The notes under the pieces are model-generated. The model was not told the origin of the DNA. It saw nothing but the letters and a program-made list of their open reading frames with translations, and ran no database searches. The translations under genes were made by a program, and so were the position numbers. From a virus: a stretch of DNA of 33,238 nt. The stretch covers positions 1-33,238 of the IMG/VR virus record IMGVR_UViG_3300006751_000067; one strand, written 5' to 3'. Positions within the stretch are counted from its first letter, which is position 1. Each line of letters begins with the position of its first letter. Shown piece after piece: positions 13,146-21,746 of the stretch.

Positions 13146-13922
13146 ATGTTAGAAGCGCAAGAAATTAAAGATAATTGGACTAAGTATCGAGAAATAGTTA
13201 ATACTTTATTTCCTACTAGAAAAGATCAATTAAATAAATTATATGATGAATTTGAAGAACGATTAGTATTTATGCCAGCGTCTTCCATGGCTCATTATCA
13301 TAATGCTTTTGCGGGGGGCTATATAGATCACGTGCTTCGAGTAATGGATTGTACAGAAACTTTATATGAAGTTTGGTTCCATCAAGGGGCTGATATGTCT
13401 GGATATACAAAAGAAGAATTATTATTTTCTGCTATGCATCATGATTTAGGTAAATGTGGGTTCCCGGGGCAAGGAAATGAAGTATATCAAACAGAGACTT
13501 CAGATTGGCACCGTAAAAATATGGGAAGACTTTATAAACATAATGAAAAGATTCCATTTACTATGGTACCAGATTTATCACTATTTTTACTTCATAAATA
13601 TAATGTAAATATGTCTTGGAATGAATATCAAGCTATTAAAATTCATGATGGTGTATATGATGATGCTAATAAACCATATTTTATTTCAAGATCAGCTCAA
13701 GCTAAATTAAAAACAAATTTACCATTTATATTACATCATGCAGATCATATGGCAGCACAGATTGAATACGAACGATGGAGAAATTATAAAAACGGAACAC
13801 CTATTAAAACTTCTGAGAAATCTAAAACTACTAAATCTAATGCATTAAAGAATTTAGCAGAATCAAATCCAAATATAAAAGAATCTATTTCAGATATTTT
13901 TAGTTCATTTAAAGAAGATTAA
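13146..13922 (+). CDS. HD-domain phosphohydrolase
   Basis: A 258-residue protein with the HD-superfamily metal ligands: an opening H-Y-H-N-A-F-A-G-G-Y-I-D-H (residues 50-62), the H99-D100 pair in M-H-H-D-L-G-K, and a late H-H-A-D (197-200). The A-F-x-G-G-x-x-x-H element is characteristic of the YhaM / cyclic-nucleotide type branch, whose members hydrolyse phosphodiester bonds in RNA or nucleotides. The likely substrate is nucleic acid or a nucleotide; it cannot be fixed from sequence. The C-terminal 40 residues are Ser/Lys-rich and probably flexible. It lies in the cluster leading to the sigma factor. Confidence 0.85.
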   Translation: MLEAQEIKDNWTKYREIVNTLFPTRKDQLNKLYDEFEERLVFMPASSMAHYHNAFAGGYIDHVLRVMDCTETLYEVWFHQGADMSGYTKEELLFSAMHHDLGKCGFPGQGNEVYQTETSDWHRKNMGRLYKHNEKIPFTMVPDLSLFLLHKYNVNMSWNEYQAIKIHDGVYDDANKPYFISRSAQAKLKTNLPFILHHADHMAAQIEYERWRNYKNGTPIKTSEKSKTTKSNALKNLAESNPNIKESISDIFSSFKED

Positions 13923-13924
13923 TT

Positions 13925-14221
13925 ATGATTTTATTAATTATATTATGTATTATTTTTGCTGGTATTGCTGGCTATATGAGTTATCGTGCTTATATACTAG
14001 CCGGATTATTAGCAGATATAGAAGACTATTATATAGATGTAGAAAAAACTAATATTTTTATGTATGATCGAATACAAAAAGCATATGATAATATGAAACA
14101 AATCGATCAATTGGGTGCATTTGAATCAGAAGATGAAGCAGGAACGACATTCCAAATGTTAAAACAAATTATAGATGAATTAAAAGGAGATTTTGATGGG
14201 CCGGAGAAAAAAGAAGAGTAA
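13925..14221 (+). CDS. small single-span membrane protein
   Basis: A 98-residue protein with an N-terminal hydrophobic helix (residues 2-24, ILLIILCIIFAGIAGYMSY), then an acidic helical cytoplasmic or periplasmic part (residues 33-98). No cleavage site follows the hydrophobic stretch, so it is probably a membrane anchor. It begins two bases after the HD-domain stop and its end overlaps the sigma factor start by 26 bp. Function unknown. Confidence 0.72.
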   Translation: MILLIILCIIFAGIAGYMSYRAYILAGLLADIEDYYIDVEKTNIFMYDRIQKAYDNMKQIDQLGAFESEDEAGTTFQMLKQIIDELKGDFDGPEKKEE

Positions 14222-14897
14222 TATATATTGGACTAAAATAACAGAATTATCTATTACAGCTTATAATCAAACAATTGATGAGCCACAATTACGAGAACGC
14301 ATATATAGAAGATTTGTTTATCCAGCTCTTATGAAATTAGCTGAAAATCTTATAAATAAAATGAAACCAGCTTATATAAGATCTAATTTCAAAGATTTAC
14401 AAACTGATTTAGTAACTTATTTAACTGCTAGATTAGATAAATTTAATCCAGAAAATGGTAAAGCATATTCTTATTATACAAGATCGTCTTTTAATTATTT
14501 AATCGCAGAAAATCAAAAAGCATATATTAAATTAAAACAAAAATCAGAACCTGTTAATATAGATGAAAGTCGTAATGTATTAATAGAACTTCATAATGAT
14601 GATATGCGAGATACATTAAAATATTTTATGGATGCGTATGTAGAATATTGTTATGATAATCTTAATTTTATATTTACAAATCCAACAGATATACATGTAG
14701 CAGATTCTATTCTTCATATATTCGAAACCAGAGAAAATATAGAAGAGTTTAATAAAAAAGCATTATATGTATTTATACGAGAAAGAACGGGATTGCAAAC
14801 AAATAATATTACACGCGTAATTAAAACTCTAAAACTTTTATACGAAACTAAATTTAAAGAATATGAACAGACAGAGTTCATAAAATTGCCATTTTGA
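14196..14897 (+). CDS. late transcription sigma factor, gp55-like
   Basis: A 233-residue protein resembling T4 gp55, the small sigma factor that directs host RNA polymerase to late promoters. The key region is residues 41-105, where P-A-L-M-K-L-A-E-N-L-I-N-K-M (like gp55 I-A-E-G-L-S-K-R-F) leads to D-L-V-T-Y-L-T-A-R-L-D-K-F-N-P-E-N-G-K-A and Y-S-Y-Y-T-R-S-S-F-N-Y-L, the sigma region 2 core and -10 recognition helix. The C-terminal third is unlike bacterial sigma region 4, as in gp55. I place the start at ATG 14196 because AAGGAG lies 7 bases upstream; a TTG three bases earlier is possible. It overlaps the previous gene by 26 bp. Its expected targets are the AT boxes listed here. Confidence 0.75.
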   Translation: MGRRKKKSNIYWTKITELSITAYNQTIDEPQLRERIYRRFVYPALMKLAENLINKMKPAYIRSNFKDLQTDLVTYLTARLDKFNPENGKAYSYYTRSSFNYLIAENQKAYIKLKQKSEPVNIDESRNVLIELHNDDMRDTLKYFMDAYVEYCYDNLNFIFTNPTDIHVADSILHIFETRENIEEFNKKALYVFIRERTGLQTNNITRVIKTLKLLYETKFKEYEQTEFIKLPF

Positions 14898-14904
14898 TAT
14901 TTAT
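14897..14904 (+). promoter_or_regulatory. candidate late promoter box (tail module)
   Basis: ATATTTAT overlapping the stop of the sigma gene, 17 bases before the ATG at 14922, followed by TATTAAAGTA. It would be the first promoter of the tail module. Confidence 0.42.
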
Positions 14905-14921
14905 TATTAAAGTATCATATT

Positions 14922-15362
14922 ATGGATAACAATGAAGAACTATTTAAAGGCATAACCTTTTCTGATTTAATGTCTGATGTATATCATAACTCAAAAAGAA
15001 CATCTAGGCAAATAAATCAATTAATCGCTCAATTACAACCATTAATACGTAGTTCATCAGATGCAACTATTATAGTACCATTAATAAAAGAATATTTAGA
15101 AGTATCAGTAAAAAATGATGATCATTTAGTAAAATTAACTGCTATTGTACAGCGGTATATTTCTACTAAACAAACAATTGTAGGATCAGATAGTTTATTA
15201 AGTGATGAAGAAAAAAAGCAATTATTACAAATTGCTGATGATTCACTAACAACCGAATTAGAGTCTGAATTAAATTTAATTGAAGAAGAAGAAACTCAAT
15301 TAAATAAAAAAATCGAAATAGCAAAATCAAAATTAAATAAAACACAAGATGATACCAAATAA
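14922..15362 (+). CDS. conserved hypothetical helical protein upstream of tail hub
   Basis: A 146-residue all-helical protein. Notable segments are F-K-G-I-T-F-S-D-L-M-S-D-V-Y (residues 8-21), a central P-L-I-K-E-Y-L-E-V-S-V-K-N-D-D-H-L-V-K-L-T (residues 47-68) and a C-terminal coiled coil (EEEETQLNKKIEIAKSKL). The central element slightly resembles the 'N-x-x-L-L-x-L' helix of T4-type small terminase proteins, but the match is too weak to call. It overlaps the hub gene by 14 bp, so a structural or assembly role alongside the tail hub is the more likely reading. Confidence 0.75.
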   Translation: MDNNEELFKGITFSDLMSDVYHNSKRTSRQINQLIAQLQPLIRSSSDATIIVPLIKEYLEVSVKNDDHLVKLTAIVQRYISTKQTIVGSDSLLSDEEKKQLLQIADDSLTTELESELNLIEEEETQLNKKIEIAKSKLNKTQDDTK

Positions 15363-16350
15363 TATTAATGTCTGTATAGGTGAAGTTATATCAGCAAATA
15401 GGTTAACATATAAACAGATTGCTGATAAACCATTTGAAATACGCGTAAGTATTATTGGTAATCAACTTATAAAACCTCCAATAGACGCAATACCATATAA
15501 TATAAATGAATTGCAAATTCCAGTAATTGGAGAATTAGTAGTATTATTAAAAGGAGTTAAAAAAAATAGTAAACCTGGAGATAAAAACACTCAATGGTAT
15601 TATTTAAAACCAATGTCTACACTTGGAAGTATAAATAAAAATGATATGCCAGGTGTGTCAAAACCTAGGATAAACAAACAAATATCAAAAATAAAAGCTT
15701 CTTCACAGCAAATTATTTCAAAAACAATTTCTCCATTACAACCTAGCCCGGGAGATATTATATATCAAGGACGTTGGGGAAATACAATACGATTAGGATC
15801 AACAAATATTACTCCAGAAAATTCAAAAAAATTACCATATACAGGTCAAATAGGAGATCCTATTATTATTTTATCTAACGGAAAACAACATGAAGAAAAT
15901 AAGTATGTTGTAGAAAATATAAATGAAGATCCTGCTTCTTTATATTTAACATCTACACAACAAATACCTTCATTAAAATTAAATCATGATCTTAGAATTG
16001 GTACTAGTCCAATATATACTGAATTTGCAAATTCACAATTAATTGGTACAGCTGATAGAATTATATTAACGTCAAAAAACGATATTATTGTATTAGATTC
16101 AACAAAAGGAATTGAAATTAATTCTAAAAATATTAAAATTGGAATTAACAAGGAAAAGGAGTCAATGCTTTATTCTGGAATAGTTAAACAAGTTTTACAA
16201 GGTTTAATTGATATAGTATCAACTGGATTTAAAACATCGGATGGCGCAATTGCTACAAAACTCCATACTCCATTAGAAGATTTAAATAATCTTATGACAA
16301 AAATAGATAATGATAACATTAAAGTTGATAAATATAGTAGTAACATTTAA
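15349..16350 (+). CDS. baseplate hub / spike protein, gp5-like OB-fold
   Basis: A 333-residue protein with the features of phage tail hub/spike proteins (T4 gp5, P2 gpV). Residues 1-95 form an OB-like barrel ending in W-Y-Y-L-K-P-M. Residues 140-155 carry the conserved Y-Q-G-R-W-G-N-T-I-R-L-G-S signature, followed by I-G-D-P-I-I-I-L-S-N-G. Residues 195-265 are short repeats of alternating strands (T-A-D-R-I-I-L-T-S-K-N-D-I-I-V-L-D; G-I-E-I-N-S-K-N-I-K-I-G-I) typical of the triple-stranded beta-helix needle. There is no lysozyme domain, unlike T4 gp5. Located at the tail centre and used to pierce the host envelope. Overlaps the upstream gene by 14 bp. Confidence 0.82.
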   Translation: MIPNNINVCIGEVISANRLTYKQIADKPFEIRVSIIGNQLIKPPIDAIPYNINELQIPVIGELVVLLKGVKKNSKPGDKNTQWYYLKPMSTLGSINKNDMPGVSKPRINKQISKIKASSQQIISKTISPLQPSPGDIIYQGRWGNTIRLGSTNITPENSKKLPYTGQIGDPIIILSNGKQHEENKYVVENINEDPASLYLTSTQQIPSLKLNHDLRIGTSPIYTEFANSQLIGTADRIILTSKNDIIVLDSTKGIEINSKNIKIGINKEKESMLYSGIVKQVLQGLIDIVSTGFKTSDGAIATKLHTPLEDLNNLMTKIDNDNIKVDKYSSNI

Positions 16351-16370
16351 CACAGATATAACTTAAAATA

Positions 16371-17204
16371 ATGGCAATAGGAACAACCATACCGGCAGAA
16401 TTAGTACAACGAATATTACCGCTAATTATGAATCAAAAAGAACGTGTGTCTAAATTAGCACAGGATTTAATTGATAAAGTCCAAATGTTACCAGAAAACG
16501 TTAAATGCGACGATCCGGAGGTACAACAATTATTAGATATTTTAAAACAATTACAACAAAATATAGAAAAATTAAAACGTTTATTAGAATTAATTAATCG
16601 TATTGTACCTATAATGCAAAATGTTGGAATTATTGCAACAGTATTACAACTAGTACAATTGGCAATTCCTGCAGTGCCGGGGGTACCTCCCGGGCCTATA
16701 GCAAAATTTATTAATATACTTAGTAAACTTATTGACAATATTAAATCTGCAATTGAATGCTTGAAAGGTGTTTTAGGCACAGTCGACGGAACTGTAAATA
16801 TGGTTAATAATCAAATTGGAAAATCTATTAATAAATTAGGAAGTATATGTAATAATGATGTATTTAATGTAACAACGGACGTTGCATTAGCAATGGATAA
16901 ACTTAATAATACTAATAATTCTGGGTTAAATTCATTATTAGATATAGATAGCGAATTTTATCAAGATATTAATGTTTCAGATGAAGACATAGACAATAGA
17001 ATACAATTAATAGAAGATTTAATACAACAACAACGAGATTTATTACTTTCTATTAAAGAAGCCCCAAGCCAAGTGATTAATCAAAAAGGAATTCCAAATA
17101 ATGATATTGGCGATGAAGGCGATTATTATATAGATTCAACTACAAATTCTGTTTATGGACCTAAAAATAATCAAGGTTGGGAAAAATCATCTATAAATTT
17201 ATAA
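16371..17204 (+). CDS. tail structural protein with YGP-type fibre motif
   Basis: A 277-residue protein. Residues 1-150 are strongly helical with heptad-like Leu/Ile repeats (QQLLDILKQLQQNIEKLKRLLELI) and a hydrophobic Gly/Pro stretch (VQLAIPAVPGVPPGPIA) that could pack within an oligomer. The C-terminal 30 residues carry the G-D-E-G-D-Y-Y-I-D-S-T-T-N-S-V-Y-G-P pattern that often ends Bacteroidota and phage fibre-type proteins. The mixture of coil and fibre end suggests a tail structural or assembly protein near the hub; exact equivalent in T4 not identified. Confidence 0.72.
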   Translation: MAIGTTIPAELVQRILPLIMNQKERVSKLAQDLIDKVQMLPENVKCDDPEVQQLLDILKQLQQNIEKLKRLLELINRIVPIMQNVGIIATVLQLVQLAIPAVPGVPPGPIAKFINILSKLIDNIKSAIECLKGVLGTVDGTVNMVNNQIGKSINKLGSICNNDVFNVTTDVALAMDKLNNTNNSGLNSLLDIDSEFYQDINVSDEDIDNRIQLIEDLIQQQRDLLLSIKEAPSQVINQKGIPNNDIGDEGDYYIDSTTNSVYGPKNNQGWEKSSINL

Positions 17205-17209
17205 TCATA

Positions 17210-17217
17210 ATATTTAT
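17210..17217 (+). promoter_or_regulatory. candidate late promoter box
   Basis: ATATTTAT followed by TATAAAATAAAAC, 17 bases before the ATG at 17235; same spacing as at 14897 and 20029. Confidence 0.42.
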
Positions 17218-17234
17218 TATAAAATAAAACTATT

Positions 17235-17702
17235 ATGGAACAAAAAACATTTTTTACAATTTTAAAAAAGACAATTCGTGAAGAAGTACGAAATGTAATA
17301 AAACAAGAATTATCTGAAATTTTAAAGGAGGGGTTACAATCTACTGTTAATGAATTAAAAGAAGAAAAATTACCAAAAAAGAAAATACTTACAAAATCTG
17401 TTAAGAAAAAACCAAAATTTGAAAAAACAGGGTTTGCTGATATTTTAAATGAAACTCCTATATTAAATGAATCTAATGGCAGTAGTACATATGCTAATAT
17501 AATGAATGAAAGTTATAATGACTTATCATTTACAGCGAGTGATGCTCAGGGATTTGGAATGATGCGTCAAAATTCGACTCCAAATGTAATGGAAGACCCG
17601 GAAACCGGGAAAACTATGAAAGTTGATCCTGTTGTTGCTAAAGCATTAACAAAAGATTATTCTGCATTAATGAAAGCAATAGATAAAAAGAAAGGTAGAT
17701 AA
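17235..17702 (+). CDS. hypothetical tail-module protein
   Basis: A 155-residue, basic protein. Residues 5-45 form a charged coiled coil (IREEVRNVIKQELSEILKEG), residues 45-65 are Lys-rich, residues 66-100 are Asn/Ser-rich with three N-E-(S/T) turns, and the end (PETGKTMKVDPVVAKALTKDY onward) is a compact motif with a basic tail. An AAGGAGG occurs inside the gene at about 17327 but is followed by no start in this frame. Its stop shares one base with the gp25 start (TAATG), so it is translated with the baseplate wedge. Family not recognised. Confidence 0.7.
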   Translation: MEQKTFFTILKKTIREEVRNVIKQELSEILKEGLQSTVNELKEEKLPKKKILTKSVKKKPKFEKTGFADILNETPILNESNGSSTYANIMNESYNDLSFTASDAQGFGMMRQNSTPNVMEDPETGKTMKVDPVVAKALTKDYSALMKAIDKKKGR

Positions 17703-18136
17703 TGGGTTATAATTTTGTTAATAATAATGATATTTCTAATCAAGATATTTCATTAGGAACGTCCCTTCGTTTCCAACGAGGTATTGGTGGATTTAATAAA
17801 ATTACATTAACAGAACAACAAGCAATAGAAAATTTAAAACACTTATTACTTACTAGGAAAGGTGAAATTTTTGAGAACCCGGATTTTGGAAGTGATTTAT
17901 TACTTTTAATTTTTGAACACACTACAGACGATATTAAAGAAAATATAACAGATATAATTAACGATGCAGTATCACAATGGGCGACATATATTAAAATAAT
18001 TGATGTAGTAACAGATATTGATGTAAATGCTAGTATAGTTAATATTAATATATCATTTAATGTTGATAGAATTCCGGTGCCAATTGATATAGGTATATCA
18101 GTAGCACCTACTGGGATTTCGGTAACAACCACATAA
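17702..18136 (+). CDS. baseplate wedge protein, gp25-like
   Basis: A 144-residue member of the gp25/gpW family that forms part of the contractile-tail baseplate wedge and starts sheath assembly. Diagnostic segments are the early I-x-L-T-E-x-Q-A-I-E-N-L-K-H-L-L-L-T-R-K-G-E (residues 36-57), F-E-N-P-D-F-G-S-D-L (58-67), and the two-strand end with I-D-V-N-A-S-I-V-N-I-N-I-S-F. The E-x-P-x-F-G-S core matches the family. It overlaps the upstream gene by one base and precedes gp6, the order seen in many contractile tails. Confidence 0.88.
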   Translation: MGYNFVNNNDISNQDISLGTSLRFQRGIGGFNKITLTEQQAIENLKHLLLTRKGEIFENPDFGSDLLLLIFEHTTDDIKENITDIINDAVSQWATYIKIIDVVTDIDVNASIVNINISFNVDRIPVPIDIGISVAPTGISVTTT

Positions 18137-18149
18137 AATTAGTTAAACT

Positions 18150-20024
18150 ATGAAAAAAGATGTAACATATTTAGGCAAAGATTTTAGTCAATTTAGAAAG
18201 AATTTAATTGATTTTACTAAACAATACTTTCCTGATTCATATACTGATTTTAGTGATGCATCTCCTGGGAATTTATTTATGGAAATGGCTTCATATGTTG
18301 GAGATGTATTAAGTTTTTATATGGATTCTAATTTAAAAGAGTCGTTATTGGAACATGCAACTGAAAGAGGGAATATTTTTAATTTAGCTAGAAATATAGG
18401 ATATATTCCAAAAAATTCAATACCTGCACATGTAAAATTAGATGTATTTCAATTATTACCAGCAATCGGTACCGGTGATGATGTAAGGCCTAATTATGAA
18501 TATGCATTGTCAATTAAACCTAATATGTCAGTAAAACAAAGTACCGGGAATTCTGTATTTCGTACCTTAGATGGAATTGATTTTCGTTATTCATCGTCAT
18601 ATGACCCAACGGAAGTTACTATATACGAAACAGATGGGGTTACTAATTTACCAATATATTATCTTTTAAAAAAACAAATAAAATCAGTTTCTGGCGAATT
18701 AAAAACAAAAGAATTTACATTTGGTACTCCGATTGCATATGACAAAATAGTACTTAATGATACCAATATTATTGATATTGTTTCTGTTACAGAGGCAGAT
18801 GGAGACGGCTGGCATGAAGTTCCATATTTAGCGCAGGATACAATTTTTGAGTCAATTCCAAATATCGCAGAAAATGATCCGGATTTATCTGTTTATAGAT
18901 CAGATGCGCCTAATTTAATAAAATTAAAGAAAACATCTAAACGATTTATTAAACGATTACGTACTGACGGGAAATTAGAATTGCAATTTGGATCTGGAGT
19001 TAGTTCTAATCCAGATGAAGAAGTAATACCAAACCCAGATAATGTAGGAAATGGTTTAGCTGGTGTTAGGCGTAATTTAGATATAGATATTGATCCATCA
19101 AACTTTTTATATACAAGAACTTACGGCCAAGCTCCAGCGAATACTATATTAACTGTAACATATACAGTTGGTAATGGTTTAGTTGATAATGTCCCAGCAG
19201 GAACTCTTACTAAATTAAATTCTATAGAATATGATGATAATATTAATGATACTACGAATGGAGGATTAGTTAATTTTATTAAATCATCATTAGCAATTTC
19301 AAATCCAACTGCAGCAGCTGGGGCGAAATCTGCAGATTCATTACAAGATATTAAAAATAATGCAATGGCTAATTTTGCAACACAAAATCGTTTAGTTACA
19401 AGAGAAGATTATATAATTAGAGCGTATTCCATGCCAGCAAAATTTGGAAGTATAGCTAAATCATATATTGTACCAGACGATCAACTCACTCAAAAAGATT
19501 TAGTTGAATCAAGAATTAAAAATCCTTTAGCATTAAATATGTATATTTTAGGGTATAATTCTTCAAAACAATTAGTTACATTAAACGATGCAATTAAAGA
19601 AAATTTAAAAACATATTTAAGCACATATCGAATGTTAACAGATGCAATTAATATTAAAGATGCATTTATTATTAATATTGGTATTGATTTTGAAATTTCT
19701 GTACTTAGCAATTTTAATAGTAACGAAGTATTATTAAATTGTATTTCTGAACTTAAAAAATATTTTGATAACAGCCGTTGGCAAATTAATCAACCAATTA
19801 TAAAATCTGAAATAGTAAATACGATTGCAAATGTAAAGGGCGTGCAAAATATAATTAATACAAATTTATTAAATTTATATGATTCTGATGCGGGATATTC
19901 TGGAAATACATATGATTTAACTACTGCTACTAAAAATGGAATTATTTATCCATCACTAGATCCTAGCATATTTGAAGTTAAATTTCCAAATAGTGATATC
20001 AGAGGCCGTGTAGTATCTTACTAA
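18150..20024 (+). CDS. baseplate wedge protein, gp6-like (baseplate J)
   Basis: A 624-residue protein, close to T4 gp6 (660). Residues 1-85 hold the gp6 N-terminal signature: F-R-K-N-L-I-D-F-T-K-Q-Y-F-P, F-S-D-A-S-P-G-N-L-F-M-E-M, Y-V-G-D-V-L-S-F-Y-M-D and L-x-E-A-T-E-R-x-N-I-x-x-L-A-R. Later the R-L-V-T-R-E-D-Y-I-I-R-A (residues about 414-425) and the dimerising C-terminal strands (L-N-C-I-S-E-L-K-K-Y-F-D-N onward) fit the baseplate J class. It forms the iris ring that opens on sheath contraction. Follows gp25 by 13 bp and is the largest recognisable baseplate gene. Confidence 0.88.
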   Translation: MKKDVTYLGKDFSQFRKNLIDFTKQYFPDSYTDFSDASPGNLFMEMASYVGDVLSFYMDSNLKESLLEHATERGNIFNLARNIGYIPKNSIPAHVKLDVFQLLPAIGTGDDVRPNYEYALSIKPNMSVKQSTGNSVFRTLDGIDFRYSSSYDPTEVTIYETDGVTNLPIYYLLKKQIKSVSGELKTKEFTFGTPIAYDKIVLNDTNIIDIVSVTEADGDGWHEVPYLAQDTIFESIPNIAENDPDLSVYRSDAPNLIKLKKTSKRFIKRLRTDGKLELQFGSGVSSNPDEEVIPNPDNVGNGLAGVRRNLDIDIDPSNFLYTRTYGQAPANTILTVTYTVGNGLVDNVPAGTLTKLNSIEYDDNINDTTNGGLVNFIKSSLAISNPTAAAGAKSADSLQDIKNNAMANFATQNRLVTREDYIIRAYSMPAKFGSIAKSYIVPDDQLTQKDLVESRIKNPLALNMYILGYNSSKQLVTLNDAIKENLKTYLSTYRMLTDAINIKDAFIINIGIDFEISVLSNFNSNEVLLNCISELKKYFDNSRWQINQPIIKSEIVNTIANVKGVQNIINTNLLNLYDSDAGYSGNTYDLTTATKNGIIYPSLDPSIFEVKFPNSDIRGRVVSY

Positions 20025-20028
20025 TTCT

Positions 20029-20036
20029 ATATTTAT
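20029..20036 (+). promoter_or_regulatory. candidate late promoter box
   Basis: ATATTTAT starting 4 bases after the gp6 stop, followed by an A-run and AAGGA, 16 bases before the ATG at 20053. Confidence 0.42.
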
Positions 20037-20052
20037 AAAAAAAAGGAAAATT

Positions 20053-20535
20053 ATGGGCGTTTTATCTACAAATCGTTCTCAAATAACGTCAGGAGGATTA
20101 ATATCTGCTAGTTTTATTTCTGATGCATATGATGTATTACTAGGAACTAAAGAAGAAAATACTATTTTATCAGGATCAATAACAGTTTCTGGTTCATTAA
20201 ATATTACTGGTAATACAACTGGATCATTTACAGGATCATTATCTGGTACTGCTACTACGGCATCGTATATAGCGTTAGCGGCTTCGGCAACAACAGCTGC
20301 TACAGCATCTTATGTAACTGGATCAAATGTAATAGGAATTGTAACAACTGCATATACGTCATCTATATCTACTACATCGGTAACGGCATCATATGCATTA
20401 AGTGGGTTTCAAATTGCTAGTAGTGGTTCATTAGGTGAATTACCTACTGTTGTAAATGGAGCATTAGCAGTATCGTCGAGTGGAGATTTATATTTTGCAA
20501 GTGCTAGTGCTTGGCATAAAGTAACATTAGGCTAA
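20053..20535 (+). CDS. Ser/Thr/Ala-rich tail fibre-type protein
   Basis: A 160-residue, low-complexity protein. Residues 45-80 contain repeats of S-G-S-(I/L) and T-G-S-F strands, and residues 75-130 repeat the A-S-Y-(I/V/A) unit (TTASY, TAASY-like) about three times, the pattern of fibrous triple-stranded beta shafts in Bacteroidota and marine phage fibres. The C-terminal 25 residues (A-V-S-S-S-G-D-L-Y-F-A-S-A-S-A-W-H-K-V) form a short cap seen at the end of such shafts. AAGGA lies about 9 bases upstream. A trimeric fibre or neck whisker is the best guess; the tip that binds a receptor would be in another chain. Confidence 0.7.
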   Translation: MGVLSTNRSQITSGGLISASFISDAYDVLLGTKEENTILSGSITVSGSLNITGNTTGSFTGSLSGTATTASYIALAASATTAATASYVTGSNVIGIVTTAYTSSISTTSVTASYALSGFQIASSGSLGELPTVVNGALAVSSSGDLYFASASAWHKVTLG

Positions 20536-20543
20536 GGAATAAT

Positions 20544-21746
20544 ATGTTTAGAATTTTATATGCAGAAAGCGATGCTACTTTTTATGAGCATGAATCAGAG
20601 GCAAATACTGGTTTAGATGAAGTATTAGAAGTAGGAAAACGACAATGGACAGCTGGAGCTGATTTAGTTAAGTCTAGATCTGCAATTAAATTTAATATGA
20701 CAGAAGTACAAAATACTTTAACAAAATATTCTGTTAATTTAGATTCGTGTAAATTTATGTTACAATTATATACAACAAACGCATGCGAATTACCGGCTGA
20801 ATATACAGTAGACGCAAATATATTAGCACAACCATGGATTAATGGAACTGGAATGTTATCTAGTAATCCATTAAAAACAAATGGAGCTCGTTGGACAGAG
20901 CCGGCGGCGTCATGGTCATTAGATTCTCAAACATATACTTCACAAAGTGTTAATGTAGATGGAAATTTATGGATATCTAGTAGTCAAGAAATTCGTGTTA
21001 ATGGATCATCTTTATATGTATCGGGATCAGGTAACGGAGGTAGTTGGTTATGGCAAAGTGGTAGTGGTACTTTTAATTTATCATATTTTAATCAATCATT
21101 TTTCCATCAGCCGGGATTAACAGAAAACGAATCATTTTCATATCGGGTGTCTGATATTAATATGGATGTTACTGATGCTATTAAATTATGGATAAGTGGA
21201 AGTGGTGGAAGATCAATACATAATAATGGATTTTTATTAAAATTTTCTGATACAGATGAATCAAATAGTAATGAAGGAATTATTAGATTTTTTAGTAGAG
21301 AGACTGATACTATATATGTACCAAAATTAGTAATGTATTTTGATAATTCTGAATATTCTAGCAGTTTAGATCAAATTGATATAGATTCATATCTATCATA
21401 TTGTAAATTAAAACCTACTTATAAAGATATAGAAGTAAGTAAAATTCGTATATATGCCCGAGATAAATTTCCTAGAAAATCTCCAACAAATAAATTTCCT
21501 ATAGAAACAGTAAAGCGATTACCTAATACTACATATTATGCAATCCGAGACGCTGCTACAGATGAATACATAATTCCATTTGATGATATTTATAATAAAG
21601 TAAGTTGTGATTCTACTAGTAATTTTATACATGTCGATATGAATAATTTCATGCCAGAAAGATATTATCGACTAGAATTTAAAATTACCGATGGAGTTAC
21701 AGAACATTATATTGATGATGATATGTATTTCAAAGTAGTTAGATAA
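20544..21746 (+). CDS. virion protein with DNRLRE-like beta-sandwich
   Basis: A 400-residue protein with two beta-rich parts. Residues 200-275 follow the DNRLRE-type (carbohydrate-binding-like) sandwich: D-M-D-V-T-D-A-I-K-L-W, N-N-G-F-L-L-K-F, N-E-G-I-I-R-F-F-S-R-E-T and P-K-L-V-M-Y-F. The N-terminal part (Y-A-E-S-D-A-T-F-Y-E) begins with the same kind of opening. The C-terminal 120 residues, with a D-I-E-V-S-K-I-R-I-Y-A-R-D-K-F-P strand and F-M-P-E-R-Y-Y-R-L-E-F-K-I, look like an attachment domain. Probably a baseplate or fibre component that may touch sugars. It overlaps the next start by one base. Confidence 0.72.
   Translation: MFRILYAESDATFYEHESEANTGLDEVLEVGKRQWTAGADLVKSRSAIKFNMTEVQNTLTKYSVNLDSCKFMLQLYTTNACELPAEYTVDANILAQPWINGTGMLSSNPLKTNGARWTEPAASWSLDSQTYTSQSVNVDGNLWISSSQEIRVNGSSLYVSGSGNGGSWLWQSGSGTFNLSYFNQSFFHQPGLTENESFSYRVSDINMDVTDAIKLWISGSGGRSIHNNGFLLKFSDTDESNSNEGIIRFFSRETDTIYVPKLVMYFDNSEYSSSLDQIDIDSYLSYCKLKPTYKDIEVSKIRIYARDKFPRKSPTNKFPIETVKRLPNTTYYAIRDAATDEYIIPFDDIYNKVSCDSTSNFIHVDMNNFMPERYYRLEFKITDGVTEHYIDDDMYFKVVR

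Noticed and set aside
17325-17332. AAGGAGG inside the gene at 17235 as an internal ribosome site
   Set aside because: No start codon at proper distance in any frame with a protein-like product.
19490-19711. Minus-strand ORF within gp6
   Set aside because: Antisense shadow inside a strongly recognised gene.
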